Shown piece after piece: positions 6,183-14,360 of a stretch of DNA of 28,305 nucleotides. The translations under genes and the position numbers were made by a program. The stretch covers positions 1 to 28,305 of the forward strand of contig CAZOIA010000054.1 in the NCBI GenBank assembly GCA_964579675.1. The letters are read 5' to 3'. How positions within the stretch are numbered: position 1 is the stretch's first letter; every line of letters starts with the position of its first letter. Source of the DNA: CAZOIA01 sp964579675 (GTDB lineage Bacteria > Planctomycetota > Phycisphaerae > UBA1845 > PWPN01). The notes under the pieces were generated by a model. It saw only the letters and a program-made list of their open reading frames with translations, made no database searches and had not been told where the DNA came from.

Positions 6183-7820
6183 ATGGGAAACGTGTTCAAT
6201 CGGAACGACTTCCTGAGCGTCATGGTCCTGGGCGCGGCGGCGCTGACGAGCTCGCGGATGCTGTTTGCGGGGCAGCCCGGCCAGGAGAAACCGAACATCA
6301 TTCTGATCCTGGCCGATGATCTGGGCTTCTCGGATCTGGGCTGCTACGGATCCCAGATCAGTACGCCCAATCTCGACCGACTGGCGGCGGGTGGTCTCCG
6401 CTTCTCGCAGTTCTACAACACCGCCCGCTGCTGTCCGACGCGGGCGGCGCTTCTCACCGGTCTTTACCAGCATCAAGCGGGCGTCGGACATATGGTCGGC
6501 GATCGCGGCCTGCCGTCTTACCAGGGGTTCCTGAACGACCGGTGTGTCACCATTGCCGAGGCCCTCCGGCGAGGCGGCTACCACGCCTGTATGTCCGGCA
6601 AATGGCACGTGGGTGAGGATCACCCGCACTGGCCTCTGGATCGGGGGTTCGAGCGCTACTTCGGCTTGATCAGCGGAGCGTGCAGCTACTTCCGACTCGC
6701 ACCGGGCCGGCAGATGGCCTTGGACAACAAGCCGTACGTGCCTAAAGGCGACGACTTCTACATGACCGATGCGATCACGGATCATGCCGTGTCGTTTCTC
6801 AAGGAATACAGCCACAAGGGATCCCCCTTCTTCCTTTACGTGGCCTATACCGCTCCGCACTTTCCCCTGCACGCTCTGCCGGAGGACATCGCCAAGTACC
6901 GGGCGAAATACATGCTCGGCTGGGACGAGCTGCGGCAACGCCGCTATCGGCGACTGATCGAACTGGGGATCGTCGATCCCAAGTGGCCGCTCACGCCCAG
7001 GGATCCCGAAGCGCCATCCTGGAACAGCGTCGAGGACAAGGAGAGCTGGGATTTGAAGATGGCGGTCTACGCCGCCCAGATTGACCGAATGGACCAGGGG
7101 ATCGGGAGAATCCTCGACAAGCTGATTGAACTGGCTATCGACGGGAATACGCTGGTAATGTTTCTGTCCGACAACGGAGGTGCGGCGGCGGACATTGACG
7201 CCGGCAAGCCGGGCGCGCCGGCCGGCGACCCGAACTCTTACCTGACCTACGGGCGAGCCTGGGCCAATGCAAGCAACACCCCGTTTCGCTTGTTCAAGCG
7301 CTGGGTACATGAGGGAGGCATCGCGACGCCGTTCATCGCGTATTGGCCGGCGGTAATCAAGCAGGGCGGTCACATCACGCACCAGGTCGGGCACGTCGTC
7401 GATCTGATGGCTACCTGCGTGGACGTCGCGGGTGTGCAGTACCCGGAGACTTGCGCGGGGCGGGCGATTCCGCCGCTCGAAGGGAGAAGCCTACTGCCCG
7501 TTTTCCAGGGTAACAAGCGCCAAGGGCACGATTATCTCTTCTGGGAACACGAGGGCAATCGCGCGGTACGCCACGGGCAATGGAAGCTGGTCTCGCGTCA
7601 TCCGGACCGGTGGGAGTTGTACGATCTCCAAGCCGATCGAACAGAGCTGAACGACCTTGCCGGCCACCGCCGTGATATCGTCGAGTCGCTCACCGCCAGG
7701 TACGATGAGTGGGCGCAGCGCTGCGGCGTGGCTCCCTTCGATCAACTGCCGCGCAAGGACGATGTCGTGCCCTGGTATCGACTGCCTCCCTCCCAACGAC
7801 CGAAACAGCAAGAGCGCTAG
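6183..7820 (+). CDS. Formylglycine-type sulfatase 1 (arylsulfatase family)
   Basis: A 545-residue type I sulfatase, predicted to cleave sulfate esters outside the cytoplasm. The first metal site is ADD (Asp45, Asp46), and the modification motif is Cys83-Cys-Pro-Thr-Arg, where Cys83 would become formylglycine. GKWH lies near residue 140, and SDNGG carries the second metal ligands (Asp330, Asn331). The length is normal for the arylsulfatase group. GAGGA sits 9 bases before ATG 6183. The N-terminus (FNRNDFL then a hydrophobic Ala/Leu run) has the layout of a Tat signal peptide, but the twin arginine reads Arg-Asn; it may use Sec or be a weak Tat substrate. The substrate cannot be read from sequence. 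A formylglycine-generating enzyme must be encoded elsewhere. Confidence 0.93.
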   Translation: MGNVFNRNDFLSVMVLGAAALTSSRMLFAGQPGQEKPNIILILADDLGFSDLGCYGSQISTPNLDRLAAGGLRFSQFYNTARCCPTRAALLTGLYQHQAGVGHMVGDRGLPSYQGFLNDRCVTIAEALRRGGYHACMSGKWHVGEDHPHWPLDRGFERYFGLISGACSYFRLAPGRQMALDNKPYVPKGDDFYMTDAITDHAVSFLKEYSHKGSPFFLYVAYTAPHFPLHALPEDIAKYRAKYMLGWDELRQRRYRRLIELGIVDPKWPLTPRDPEAPSWNSVEDKESWDLKMAVYAAQIDRMDQGIGRILDKLIELAIDGNTLVMFLSDNGGAAADIDAGKPGAPAGDPNSYLTYGRAWANASNTPFRLFKRWVHEGGIATPFIAYWPAVIKQGGHITHQVGHVVDLMATCVDVAGVQYPETCAGRAIPPLEGRSLLPVFQGNKRQGHDYLFWEHEGNRAVRHGQWKLVSRHPDRWELYDLQADRTELNDLAGHRRDIVESLTARYDEWAQRCGVAPFDQLPRKDDVVPWYRLPPSQRPKQQER

Positions 7821-7912
7821 CGTTGCCCGCTCATAACAGACGAAGCCCGATTCTGGAACCGGAGATTCCGGCTGAGGCTTGCTTGCGGTCCTGCTGAATG
7901 GAGGTATGAACC

Positions 7913-8158
7913 TTGCGATTCGCCATGACATTCACAATCCTGACGCAAATCGTACTTGTCGTCGCGATGCTACTTGCCGTGGTCATAGGTCTCGATTGCG
8001 CCGGGCACGCTATCAGGGACAGATCGCTTGGCTACTTGGCGCACCTGGTGATGCTCCTGGGATCTTCGATGGTGTTTCTCGGCTGCTTGTTCGGCTTCGC
8101 CGCACTCCAACTGCTGAAGACGATGGCTAACGGGATCACCGAACGAGCCGGCGACTGA
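7913..8158 (+). CDS. Small two-helix membrane protein
   Basis: An 81-residue protein starting at TTG 7913, with GGAGG (7900-7904) 8 bases upstream; ATG 7925 is an alternative. It has two hydrophobic helices (about residues 7-28 and 41-67) separated by a short charged loop with Asp, His and Arg (CAGHAIRDRS), and a hydrophilic C-terminal end. I do not recognise a family. It follows sulfatase 1 by 92 bases on the same strand and could be co-transcribed with it. Confidence 0.55.
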   Translation: MRFAMTFTILTQIVLVVAMLLAVVIGLDCAGHAIRDRSLGYLAHLVMLLGSSMVFLGCLFGFAALQLLKTMANGITERAGD

Positions 8159-8325
8159 AGCTTGCTCGCCGATCGCCGTCGGCGGACTGGTGGTGACGCG
8201 GCGGCGAGTCGCCACTCAAGAGCTGAAAGCTGTTCACTGATCGCTGCTGACTGTTCTTTCAAGGCAAGCCGAAACCGGGCTCCGGGGCGTACAGCCCGCT
8301 CCGCGACAAATGTTTACGGCGGGCG

Positions 8326-8544
8326 CCCACATCGACACCGGCCACCCGCGCCCGCCACGCCTTCGCCGAGGCCGCCGCCAGAGCATTCGATCAAGCCCTC
8401 GCCGAACGCGAGGCAGGGCAATGGCGACCGCACGAAAAGGCAATAGCGACGTTTACCCACAGCACCCCGCACGTCCTGCCCGTGCTCGCCGGGGCCGGGG
8501 TCTGGAAGGCGGGCAAGCCTGCCGTCGGTCCGGGGCAACGATGA
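8326..8544 (+). pseudogene. Orphan coding fragment without a start
   Basis: The frame ending at TGA 8542-8544 reads as a real C-terminus: ATRARHAFAEAAARAFDQAL, then AEREAGQWRPHEKAIATF, then VLPVLAGAGVWKAGKPAVG. It has an amphipathic, Ala-rich helix and then a compact end, but no start codon with a ribosome binding site precedes it, and the sequence before about 8326 loses coding character. I do not recognise the family. It is likely the 3' remnant of a lost gene, perhaps from the same decayed mobile DNA as the ATPase fragment. The rest of 8159-8554 holds nothing I can support. Confidence 0.4.
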
Positions 8545-8554
8545 TACGCTTCAA

Positions 8555-9193
8555 TCAGCCATTCGCTCGGGCCCGACCGCGACGCAGCAGCAGCGGCAGG
8601 GCTGCCAGCAGGAACAGCACCATGTTGCACGGCTCCGGGGTCAGATTCAGAGCGTCAACGTGGATACCGGTGCCGGGGCTCATCCCATACTCAATCCACA
8701 ACCCGACGTTGATCGTGACGTTGCCGGAGTTAATGATCCCCGATATAGCGGGAAACGGCTCCCAGTCGAAGATGTAGACGAAGCCTGGCAGCCGCAATCG
8801 CCACTCGTCAACCAGGGGATCGCTCACGGTGGTCCCGTCGATCAACTGGATGTACAGGTCTGTCGGGGCTGACCAGACTGTTCCGCCGGCCACCATACCG
8901 GCCAGCATGAGGGTCGTGCCCGGGGGTACGGTGGTGTTGGCCAGCCAGAGCCAGGCCGACTGGGTGCAGCAGCCTGCGGTTTCCAGACCGCCGTAGGTCG
9001 CACCGCACGCTGCTCCCCCCGGAAGCCAGTTACGCACGATGTCGCCCACCCACGGATTCGGCTGGCTCGGCCATGGATCCTCGAACCCACCCTCGCTTTC
9101 GCTGAGCATGTTCGCCGCCGCCGGCGTTGCCATCAGCGCCAGGGCGGCCAGACCGGCAATGGCCGAGACTACAGCCTTTCCCGCCCACATCAT
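8555..9193 (-). CDS. PEP-CTERM sorting domain protein 2
   Basis: A 212-residue secreted protein. Two adjacent ATGs (9193 and 9190) follow AAAGGAG; the second has the better spacing (6 bases). A signal peptide runs to ATPAAAN. The body is a beta-rich, Trp/Pro/Gly-containing domain with a segment resembling jelly-roll extracellular modules (GGFEDPWPSQPNPWVGD). The tail is TPEPCN, a hydrophobic helix and a basic end RRGRARANG (185-212), a clear PEP-CTERM signal for exosortase processing. It differs in body sequence from the first PEP-CTERM protein but shares its promoter element. The leader carries a hairpin and an intrinsic terminator, suggesting control by attenuation. Confidence 0.88.
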   Translation of the reverse strand: MMWAGKAVVSAIAGLAALALMATPAAANMLSESEGGFEDPWPSQPNPWVGDIVRNWLPGGAACGATYGGLETAGCCTQSAWLWLANTTVPPGTTLMLAGMVAGGTVWSAPTDLYIQLIDGTTVSDPLVDEWRLRLPGFVYIFDWEPFPAISGIINSGNVTINVGLWIEYGMSPGTGIHVDALNLTPEPCNMVLFLLAALPLLLRRGRARANG

Positions 9194-9266
9194 TCGCTCC
9201 TTTCTCGTTTCCGCGACGGCCGTTCAGCACGGCCACTGGTATACCCCTGGCCGCGGCGACCCACAC

Positions 9267-9299
9267 AAAAAAAGAGAGCCCGCCCGAAGGCGTCTCTCT
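9267..9299 (-). terminator. Intrinsic terminator in the leader of PEP-CTERM gene 2
   Basis: On the minus strand, a GAGAG-containing outer stem and CGCC/GGCG inner stem close on a UUCG tetraloop and are followed directly by seven T (9273-9267). It lies 74 bases before the start codon and about 75 bases after the predicted transcription start, so it would stop transcription of its own gene unless antiterminated. It could also end transcripts coming from the GH42-like gene, whose stop is 470 bases upstream. Confidence 0.65.
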
Positions 9300-9321
9300 C
9301 TCGCGTCGTCAACCCGGTCCA

Positions 9322-9358
9322 GGCAGAAGAGGTACCGTTGCGGTTTGTACCCTCTGCC
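9322..9358 (-). promoter_or_regulatory. Leader hairpin upstream of the terminator
   Basis: On the minus strand GGCAGA and GGTAC pair with GTACC and TCTGCC around the loop AAACCGCAAC, with a small internal loop. It begins about 15 bases after the predicted transcription start of PEP-CTERM gene 2 and precedes the terminator hairpin. I could not match it to a known riboswitch class. Confidence 0.45.
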
Positions 9359-9379
9359 GCCCCGTCCGGGCCGACCTTG

Positions 9380-9416
9380 AGAGTATCACTCCGGAACCCA
9401 AATGGCAAGGAGAAAA
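9380..9416 (-). promoter_or_regulatory. Promoter of PEP-CTERM gene 2 with shared element
   Basis: On the minus strand TTGCCA (9408-9403), 17 bases, TACTCT (9385-9380). The 24 bases 9416-9393 align without gaps to 4685-4708 at 20 of 24 positions, including TTTTCT, TTGCCAT and TTCC. Predicted start near 9373. Confidence 0.5.
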
Positions 9417-9771
9417 TGCAGCTAATGTGGAGTTCCTTGCCTCCTGAGCTTGGTGCCCGAGGTCGATGCACCGGGCCGAAGAAGACCTCCTTGTTCGGTC
9501 CCTCCGTCGCCAATCAGACGGCCCCTGGAATGCGCCCTGGAAGCCGTTAGGGGACCGGCGTCCCGCCGTCCGTGTTTGGGGCGGGCCCCGGTGCGATCAG
9601 AGCCGGCCTCTGTGAGGCCGGTGTCTTCTCGGGCTGGGAAACGCCGCGCCACGAAGGCGCACCGGGCTCGGAAAGCCCGCCTCAGAGCCGCTGTTCATAC
9701 AGCCGTCGCGCCGGCCGATGATCAGGCACACTCCCGCCCGATCAGCCGGGCCCACCGCCGGACGGTTGTTG
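9417..9771. other. Intergenic region downstream of the GH42-like gene
   Basis: No gene is supported. A strong hairpin GCCGGCCTC, loop TGT, GAGGCCGGT spans 9602-9622, 150 bases past the stop of the GH42-like gene on the minus strand. It lacks a T-run and may mark the end of that transcript. Confidence 0.4.
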
Positions 9772-12700
9772 CTATTCAGAACGAAACAGGTAGAGGTCGT
9801 CGAACCATGCCGTACCGGCCTCGCCGACGGAGACGTGACAATCCAATACGACGACCGCGGCGCGCGGCGGCACCCTGACCGTCTCCCTCTCCGCCAGGAG
9901 CCAATGCGTGGTTCCTTGGATCGGTCGGGCGGCCTGGACGGACAGTTCCTGTCCGTCGCGATCAAGGAACCGGACGCGCAAGTCGGCGCGGCTGGCGAGC
10001 GATTCCGATCGGATGTATCCGCCGAAGGTAATTCGATAACCCGGCCTGACCGCGATTGGCTGAGCGGAGAATCGCCGGGATCTCTCGCCGGCCCGGATAC
10101 GCAACGACCGCACACCGGCAAAAGATTGCCGCACCCGCAGCCCGCCGATGTCCATCAATCCCTCGATCCTGATCTTGCCCTCGCCAGGCGCCCGTTTCGT
10201 CCACCAGAAATCGCGATCCCAGCCGTGGTCGTCTCTCAGCTCGAACCACTTCCAACGGTCGCCGGTCCACTCCGAGGCTGAGAACCCGCCGACGTCCTGT
10301 TCGAGACCGGGGTTCTCGACGAGGTTGATTCGGGGCAACTCCAAAGGTGAGCCCGGATCCGGGGTGCTGACGGAGCAATGCGGGCCCCGGGGCACGAGTG
10401 CTCCTCTGGCCAGAACAAAGCAGTCAATCAGCTTGCCGTACGGCATGTTGTTGGCCAGGCCGATATCCAATCCACCGGGGCGCTTCTCGATTACGCTGTA
10501 GGCAAGCCGGTGTCTGCCGGCGGACAGATCCACGTTGGCGTAGTGATACCAGGCGAAGATCATCCGCTCGTCCTCCAGCGCGTTGTACTGGGCGACCAGC
10601 CGAACGTCGATGGGAACGTAGGTATTGCCGGCCTGTTGCCATGGGCCGTCGTCGATTTTCCACCGTCCGGGCGAGGCCATCGCCAGGTATCCCTCCCGCA
10701 CCCAGAGTTGATACGTCCCGCGTCGGGGGACCTGGACATCGTAAGAGGCGGCGTACCCGTCCGGCGCGGGGGGCGGACAACTGCTGGCCAGCCCGAGCAT
10801 CGCGTCACCGCTCAGTTGGGTCAGGCCGCTGAATACGTCGAGGTTGAAATTGGATTCCAGCGGCTCCTCTGCTTCGATCAGCACGACATCCGCGGTGCCA
10901 GTACCTTCATTTGCCGACGACTGGCTGTCGGTTCTGACCAGCACCGGTGGGGGGGTAACGGCACTGGTGCGGATCATAACCGTCGCGTGGCTGTCGTCGC
11001 TGTCAAAGAGGAGCCCCTGCGGCGCCCAGGAGAACTTGCCCTCGGATTTGACCAACGTCAGGTCGTCCGGCCGCAACCGGACCGTCAGGCGTCCGTCGGC
11101 CTCGAGCGCGACCTGCTCGCCGCGGCCATAGTTCGCCTTCAGGCTGCCGGCTGTCTCCTTCGGTATGCTGAACGCAAGCTCCCTCCCCTGGGCCTGAGGC
11201 GCCGGGAGCACATTCCCGACGCCGTCCTGAGTATACGCAGGCAGATCGTCTGCCAGCCGCACAATTGAATCGACATGCGGGGCAAGCGATACCACGGTCA
11301 CCCGCTCGCCGCCCGCCCGATAGGAAAAGCCTTCCAGATCGTTCCCGACGTTCAAGCGCTCCACGCCGAGCCTTTCCCTCATAAACCGCCAGAAGTCGAA
11401 CCGGTGGCCTTCCCGGTCCAGTACGACGCGGTCCGGCCGCCAGCCGGGCCGGTTCTGTGCGCTCTTGCTGATGATCTGCAGATTGCCCTCGACCAGGTTC
11501 CATACCTGCCCCGCCTTGTTCCTGCCGACGATCCGGCACGACGAGGTCGGCTCGAGTACCTGGAACTCGATGCCGTCGTCGTGCGTTGCGAAACGGTCGG
11601 TGTAGTATCTGTCAACCTGCGGGATTACGCCAAGATCCTTTCGATAACCCAGCCAGGTAACGCGGCGGCCGGACTCGATGCAGTCGTTCACCTCCCCGGC
11701 GTATCGCAAGGACGCAGGCGCGTTTTCGAGGTTGATGAACACCATCTCGGCCGGCACCCGTAGCGAGAACGCGGGCAGCAACCACGCGCCGTTGGGCAGC
11801 TTGCCCGCGGGATCGACCCACCATAGCGTGTCGGTGTTGTAATAATCGCGATAGGGATCGGAGTACAGCAATCCCGAGTTGGGATGGAACAGGCCGGGGA
11901 AACGGTAGTACGCGGCCGGCTTGTAGTCAGCGAGATCCGGGGCGTTCTCGACGATCTCGGAGAACGTCCCCAGCCATTCCAGTTGTCGCGGGTCGCGGGC
12001 CACGGCGTCGTCCCAGAACGAATTCACGCCCGGCGACGGCATCATGAAGTAGTGAAACAGCCCCTTGGCGCCCCCGGACAACAGCGAGGTGTAGATCGGA
12101 TACATGGTTCCCAACCGGCTGGTGCATCCGAACAGCTTGTTTCTCGACAGGCTCTGGTCCTGGTGGTTGCCCTCGCCGATTTCCGTGGCGACGAGCCAGG
12201 TTGTTTTAGTGGCCTGCTCGCATTCGCCGAACACGGGGATACCCATGAATGTGAGCATGGGCTCGGCCACGCCGTAGGTCTCCATGCCCAGTCCGTCAAA
12301 GCCGCCGGGGATTCCCGCGTCGTTGATGTGCCACCAGTCCATGCCCGAGAAGCACTTGAAGATCACCGGCACGTCATGCAAGGACTTGAATACCTCCGCG
12401 ATTTCGATGTGGAAATCGCGCACCTGACGGCCGATTGACTCGACGAGATCGTAGCGATGCTGGCTGGTCCCGTGCCGGCACCGCACCGCCTCGCCCGTCT
12501 CGACGTTAACCAGGTAGACCCAACTTGTTTTCGCTTTCACGTCGTCGATCGCGCGCACGGGCAGGAGCTGGGCGGCCGTGGCAAAATCGGCAACCTCGTC
12601 GGCTCGGTCCACCGCCCAGGCCGAACGCAGATCCTCGATGTTGCCGTACCGTTTCTCCAGCCATGTCCGGTACGACTCGCGAAAACAGGGATCCGACGGC

Positions 12701-13980
12701 ACGAAGTCGTGGTCCATGTTGTTCTCGTTCCAGAACGCATCGACGATGAAGCGAAAGCCCGGTCCCATTCGGATCTTGCCGTAGAGATCCCGGATCGCCT
12801 GATAGTACTTGCGGGTCTCCTCGGCCCAGAAGTACATGTTGTCGTTCCATCGTTCGCGATACCTTGCCGCACATAGATGCACTTTGTAGTGTCCGGGGGG
12901 CAGCTTCGATACGTCCATGCGGGCCGCCTGATGGTCGTCACCCCTGGGCTCGCCTTCGCGCTCGTCGGGCACCACTTCGGCCCGGCCGTGGGCGACAAGC
13001 CGGCCCGTCGCCCGATCCGAAACGAGATATAGCACGTCGCGAATCTTGCGGTAGTAAACGTGCAGCTTGCCGTCCTTGATCCAGCGGTCGTCCTGTTTCT
13101 TGTCCAAAGTAGGCCCGGCGTCCCGGTCCACGCTGATCTCGACGTCGTGGCCACTCATCAGATCGAAAGCGTAGCCGTGGGCCTGCAAACCCGAGGGCTG
13201 CATGCCATAGCGCATGCCTACCTTGTCCATGTAATCCACGCACCGCTGGAAAAGCCGCATCTGGTCGTCGCTCTTGGTTTCCCAGGTGTGCGGCATCTGG
13301 ACACTGCTGCCCACGTTGAGGTACACGTCGCGGACGTTCGCGCGGACCAGCAAGTCCATCTCGGCCTTGAACGTCTCGAAGTCCTGATCCGGAATCACCA
13401 TGCCCCCGACGGGGAAATACGCGGCGCCGTCCCAGAACAGGCAATGGGCTCTGTTGATATGCCATCGATGCGGGACGCCGAACTTGTCAACAAAAGTGCC
13501 GGTGGTGATGATCAACGGCGGCGAGGGCGGCATCGGGCCCCGGACGGCTATCTTCGCCGTCGTGGTGAGAGGTTCGAGATAGATTCCGGCCGCAACCCGG
13601 TATGCCCCCGGCGGCAGGTCCTCGGGCAACCGCGTCTCGAAGGGGCCAAGCGCCGCCGGTCGACCGATTGGCAGTTGCTCCGCCAGCGATCCTTGTTCGA
13701 GAGCGGCTCGAAAGGATGCCACGTGCAGAACATTTCCGTCGCGCAGGAAATGGGCGAACAGGTGGGGCGGCTGATCCAGCTTGCGCTTCATCGTTATCGT
13801 GAATGTCACGGAAACGGTGTCGCCGGCCTGTGCCGTTTCCGCAACGTCGATATCAATCTTCTCCAGCGCAGGCTCCGCCTGCGGATACGTGGGCGGCTCG
13901 TACGCTGCCGCCACCTCACACGCAGAAATCACCGCAACGATGCAGGAATACGCGACTGCGGGGAGAGAACCTGATTTCAT
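9772..13980 (-). CDS. Large GH42-like glycoside hydrolase lipoprotein
   Basis: A 1402-residue secreted enzyme. ATG 13980 is chosen for the GAGG 6 bases upstream and the signal peptide ending ISAC, a lipobox with Cys21; cleavage after AAA is the alternative. An Ig-like N-terminal domain (about 30-150) precedes a TIM-barrel-like catalytic region (about 160-700). WNEN (Glu419) followed by CFRESYRTWLEKRYG and then LRSAW is the acid/base region of GH42-type clan GH-A enzymes; Glu600 (ATEIGEG) is a candidate nucleophile. About 90 residues (roughly 290-385) look like an inserted beta domain. The C-terminus has two jelly-roll or CBM-like modules (about 1065-1220 and 1230-1402, the latter with NPGLE). 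Family-level identity is likely; exact substrate is unknown. It is divergent from rnr. Confidence 0.8.
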   Translation of the reverse strand: MKSGSLPAVAYSCIVAVISACEVAAAYEPPTYPQAEPALEKIDIDVAETAQAGDTVSVTFTITMKRKLDQPPHLFAHFLRDGNVLHVASFRAALEQGSLAEQLPIGRPAALGPFETRLPEDLPPGAYRVAAGIYLEPLTTTAKIAVRGPMPPSPPLIITTGTFVDKFGVPHRWHINRAHCLFWDGAAYFPVGGMVIPDQDFETFKAEMDLLVRANVRDVYLNVGSSVQMPHTWETKSDDQMRLFQRCVDYMDKVGMRYGMQPSGLQAHGYAFDLMSGHDVEISVDRDAGPTLDKKQDDRWIKDGKLHVYYRKIRDVLYLVSDRATGRLVAHGRAEVVPDEREGEPRGDDHQAARMDVSKLPPGHYKVHLCAARYRERWNDNMYFWAEETRKYYQAIRDLYGKIRMGPGFRFIVDAFWNENNMDHDFVPSDPCFRESYRTWLEKRYGNIEDLRSAWAVDRADEVADFATAAQLLPVRAIDDVKAKTSWVYLVNVETGEAVRCRHGTSQHRYDLVESIGRQVRDFHIEIAEVFKSLHDVPVIFKCFSGMDWWHINDAGIPGGFDGLGMETYGVAEPMLTFMGIPVFGECEQATKTTWLVATEIGEGNHQDQSLSRNKLFGCTSRLGTMYPIYTSLLSGGAKGLFHYFMMPSPGVNSFWDDAVARDPRQLEWLGTFSEIVENAPDLADYKPAAYYRFPGLFHPNSGLLYSDPYRDYYNTDTLWWVDPAGKLPNGAWLLPAFSLRVPAEMVFINLENAPASLRYAGEVNDCIESGRRVTWLGYRKDLGVIPQVDRYYTDRFATHDDGIEFQVLEPTSSCRIVGRNKAGQVWNLVEGNLQIISKSAQNRPGWRPDRVVLDREGHRFDFWRFMRERLGVERLNVGNDLEGFSYRAGGERVTVVSLAPHVDSIVRLADDLPAYTQDGVGNVLPAPQAQGRELAFSIPKETAGSLKANYGRGEQVALEADGRLTVRLRPDDLTLVKSEGKFSWAPQGLLFDSDDSHATVMIRTSAVTPPPVLVRTDSQSSANEGTGTADVVLIEAEEPLESNFNLDVFSGLTQLSGDAMLGLASSCPPPAPDGYAASYDVQVPRRGTYQLWVREGYLAMASPGRWKIDDGPWQQAGNTYVPIDVRLVAQYNALEDERMIFAWYHYANVDLSAGRHRLAYSVIEKRPGGLDIGLANNMPYGKLIDCFVLARGALVPRGPHCSVSTPDPGSPLELPRINLVENPGLEQDVGGFSASEWTGDRWKWFELRDDHGWDRDFWWTKRAPGEGKIRIEGLMDIGGLRVRQSFAGVRSLRIRAGERSRRFSAQPIAVRPGYRITFGGYIRSESLASRADLRVRFLDRDGQELSVQAARPIQGTTHWLLAERETVRVPPRAAVVVLDCHVSVGEAGTAWFDDLYLFRSE

Positions 13981-14360
13981 CTGTTTCCTCGTGGTCGGAT
14001 TCAGGAATGCGGGGGAGCGTCGGCCGATGCGGCTGCTCACGCTGATTGTTTCATACTGTCCTGCCACATGGTAGGTGCTCGGACGGCGGCGTGCAACGCA
14101 CTTCGGAGGCGACGGGCGTAGTCGTCACGCGTCACAATGCCTGCGCGGAGCGGGAGGGAGAACCTAACATTTGGCAAACTTCGCCCGCTGCGGGGCACCG
14201 GCACGGAGGACTCCTGAGGTCCTACGGTCGGAGGAGGTCTCAACGGGTATCGAATTACGGTAGAATGGCCCCCAATGGTCGGCCGAGATTCGGCCGCCGG
14301 CGTCAAAGGGGAAACGCCCGTCGAGAAGGCGGGCAGCATCGCACAGCAGAGGACAACATC
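13981..14360. other. Divergent intergenic region between GH42-like gene and rnr
   Basis: It carries the ribosome binding sites of both genes. On the plus strand TAGAAT (14261-14266) is a candidate -10 box for rnr without a convincing -35. A small hairpin GCCCG/CGGGC lies near 14317-14335 ahead of the rnr ribosome binding site. The plus-strand frame stays open upstream of ATG 14361 to 14046, but that extension has no similarity to RNase R. Confidence 0.35.

Noticed and set aside
5832..7394. 520-codon open frame on the minus strand opposite sulfatase 1
   Set aside because: It has no domain, signal or ribosome binding site and lies over a clear sulfatase; long antisense frames are expected at this GC content.
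9393..9416. Sigma-54 (-24/-12) promoter read on the opposite strand of the shared PEP-CTERM element
   Set aside because: The GG and GC pairs are 12 bases apart instead of 10, and the other site lacks the GC.
10378..11268. Plus-strand frames of about 300 codons (also 13060-13974) opposite the GH42-like gene
   Set aside because: Shadows of a well-supported gene; no family features.
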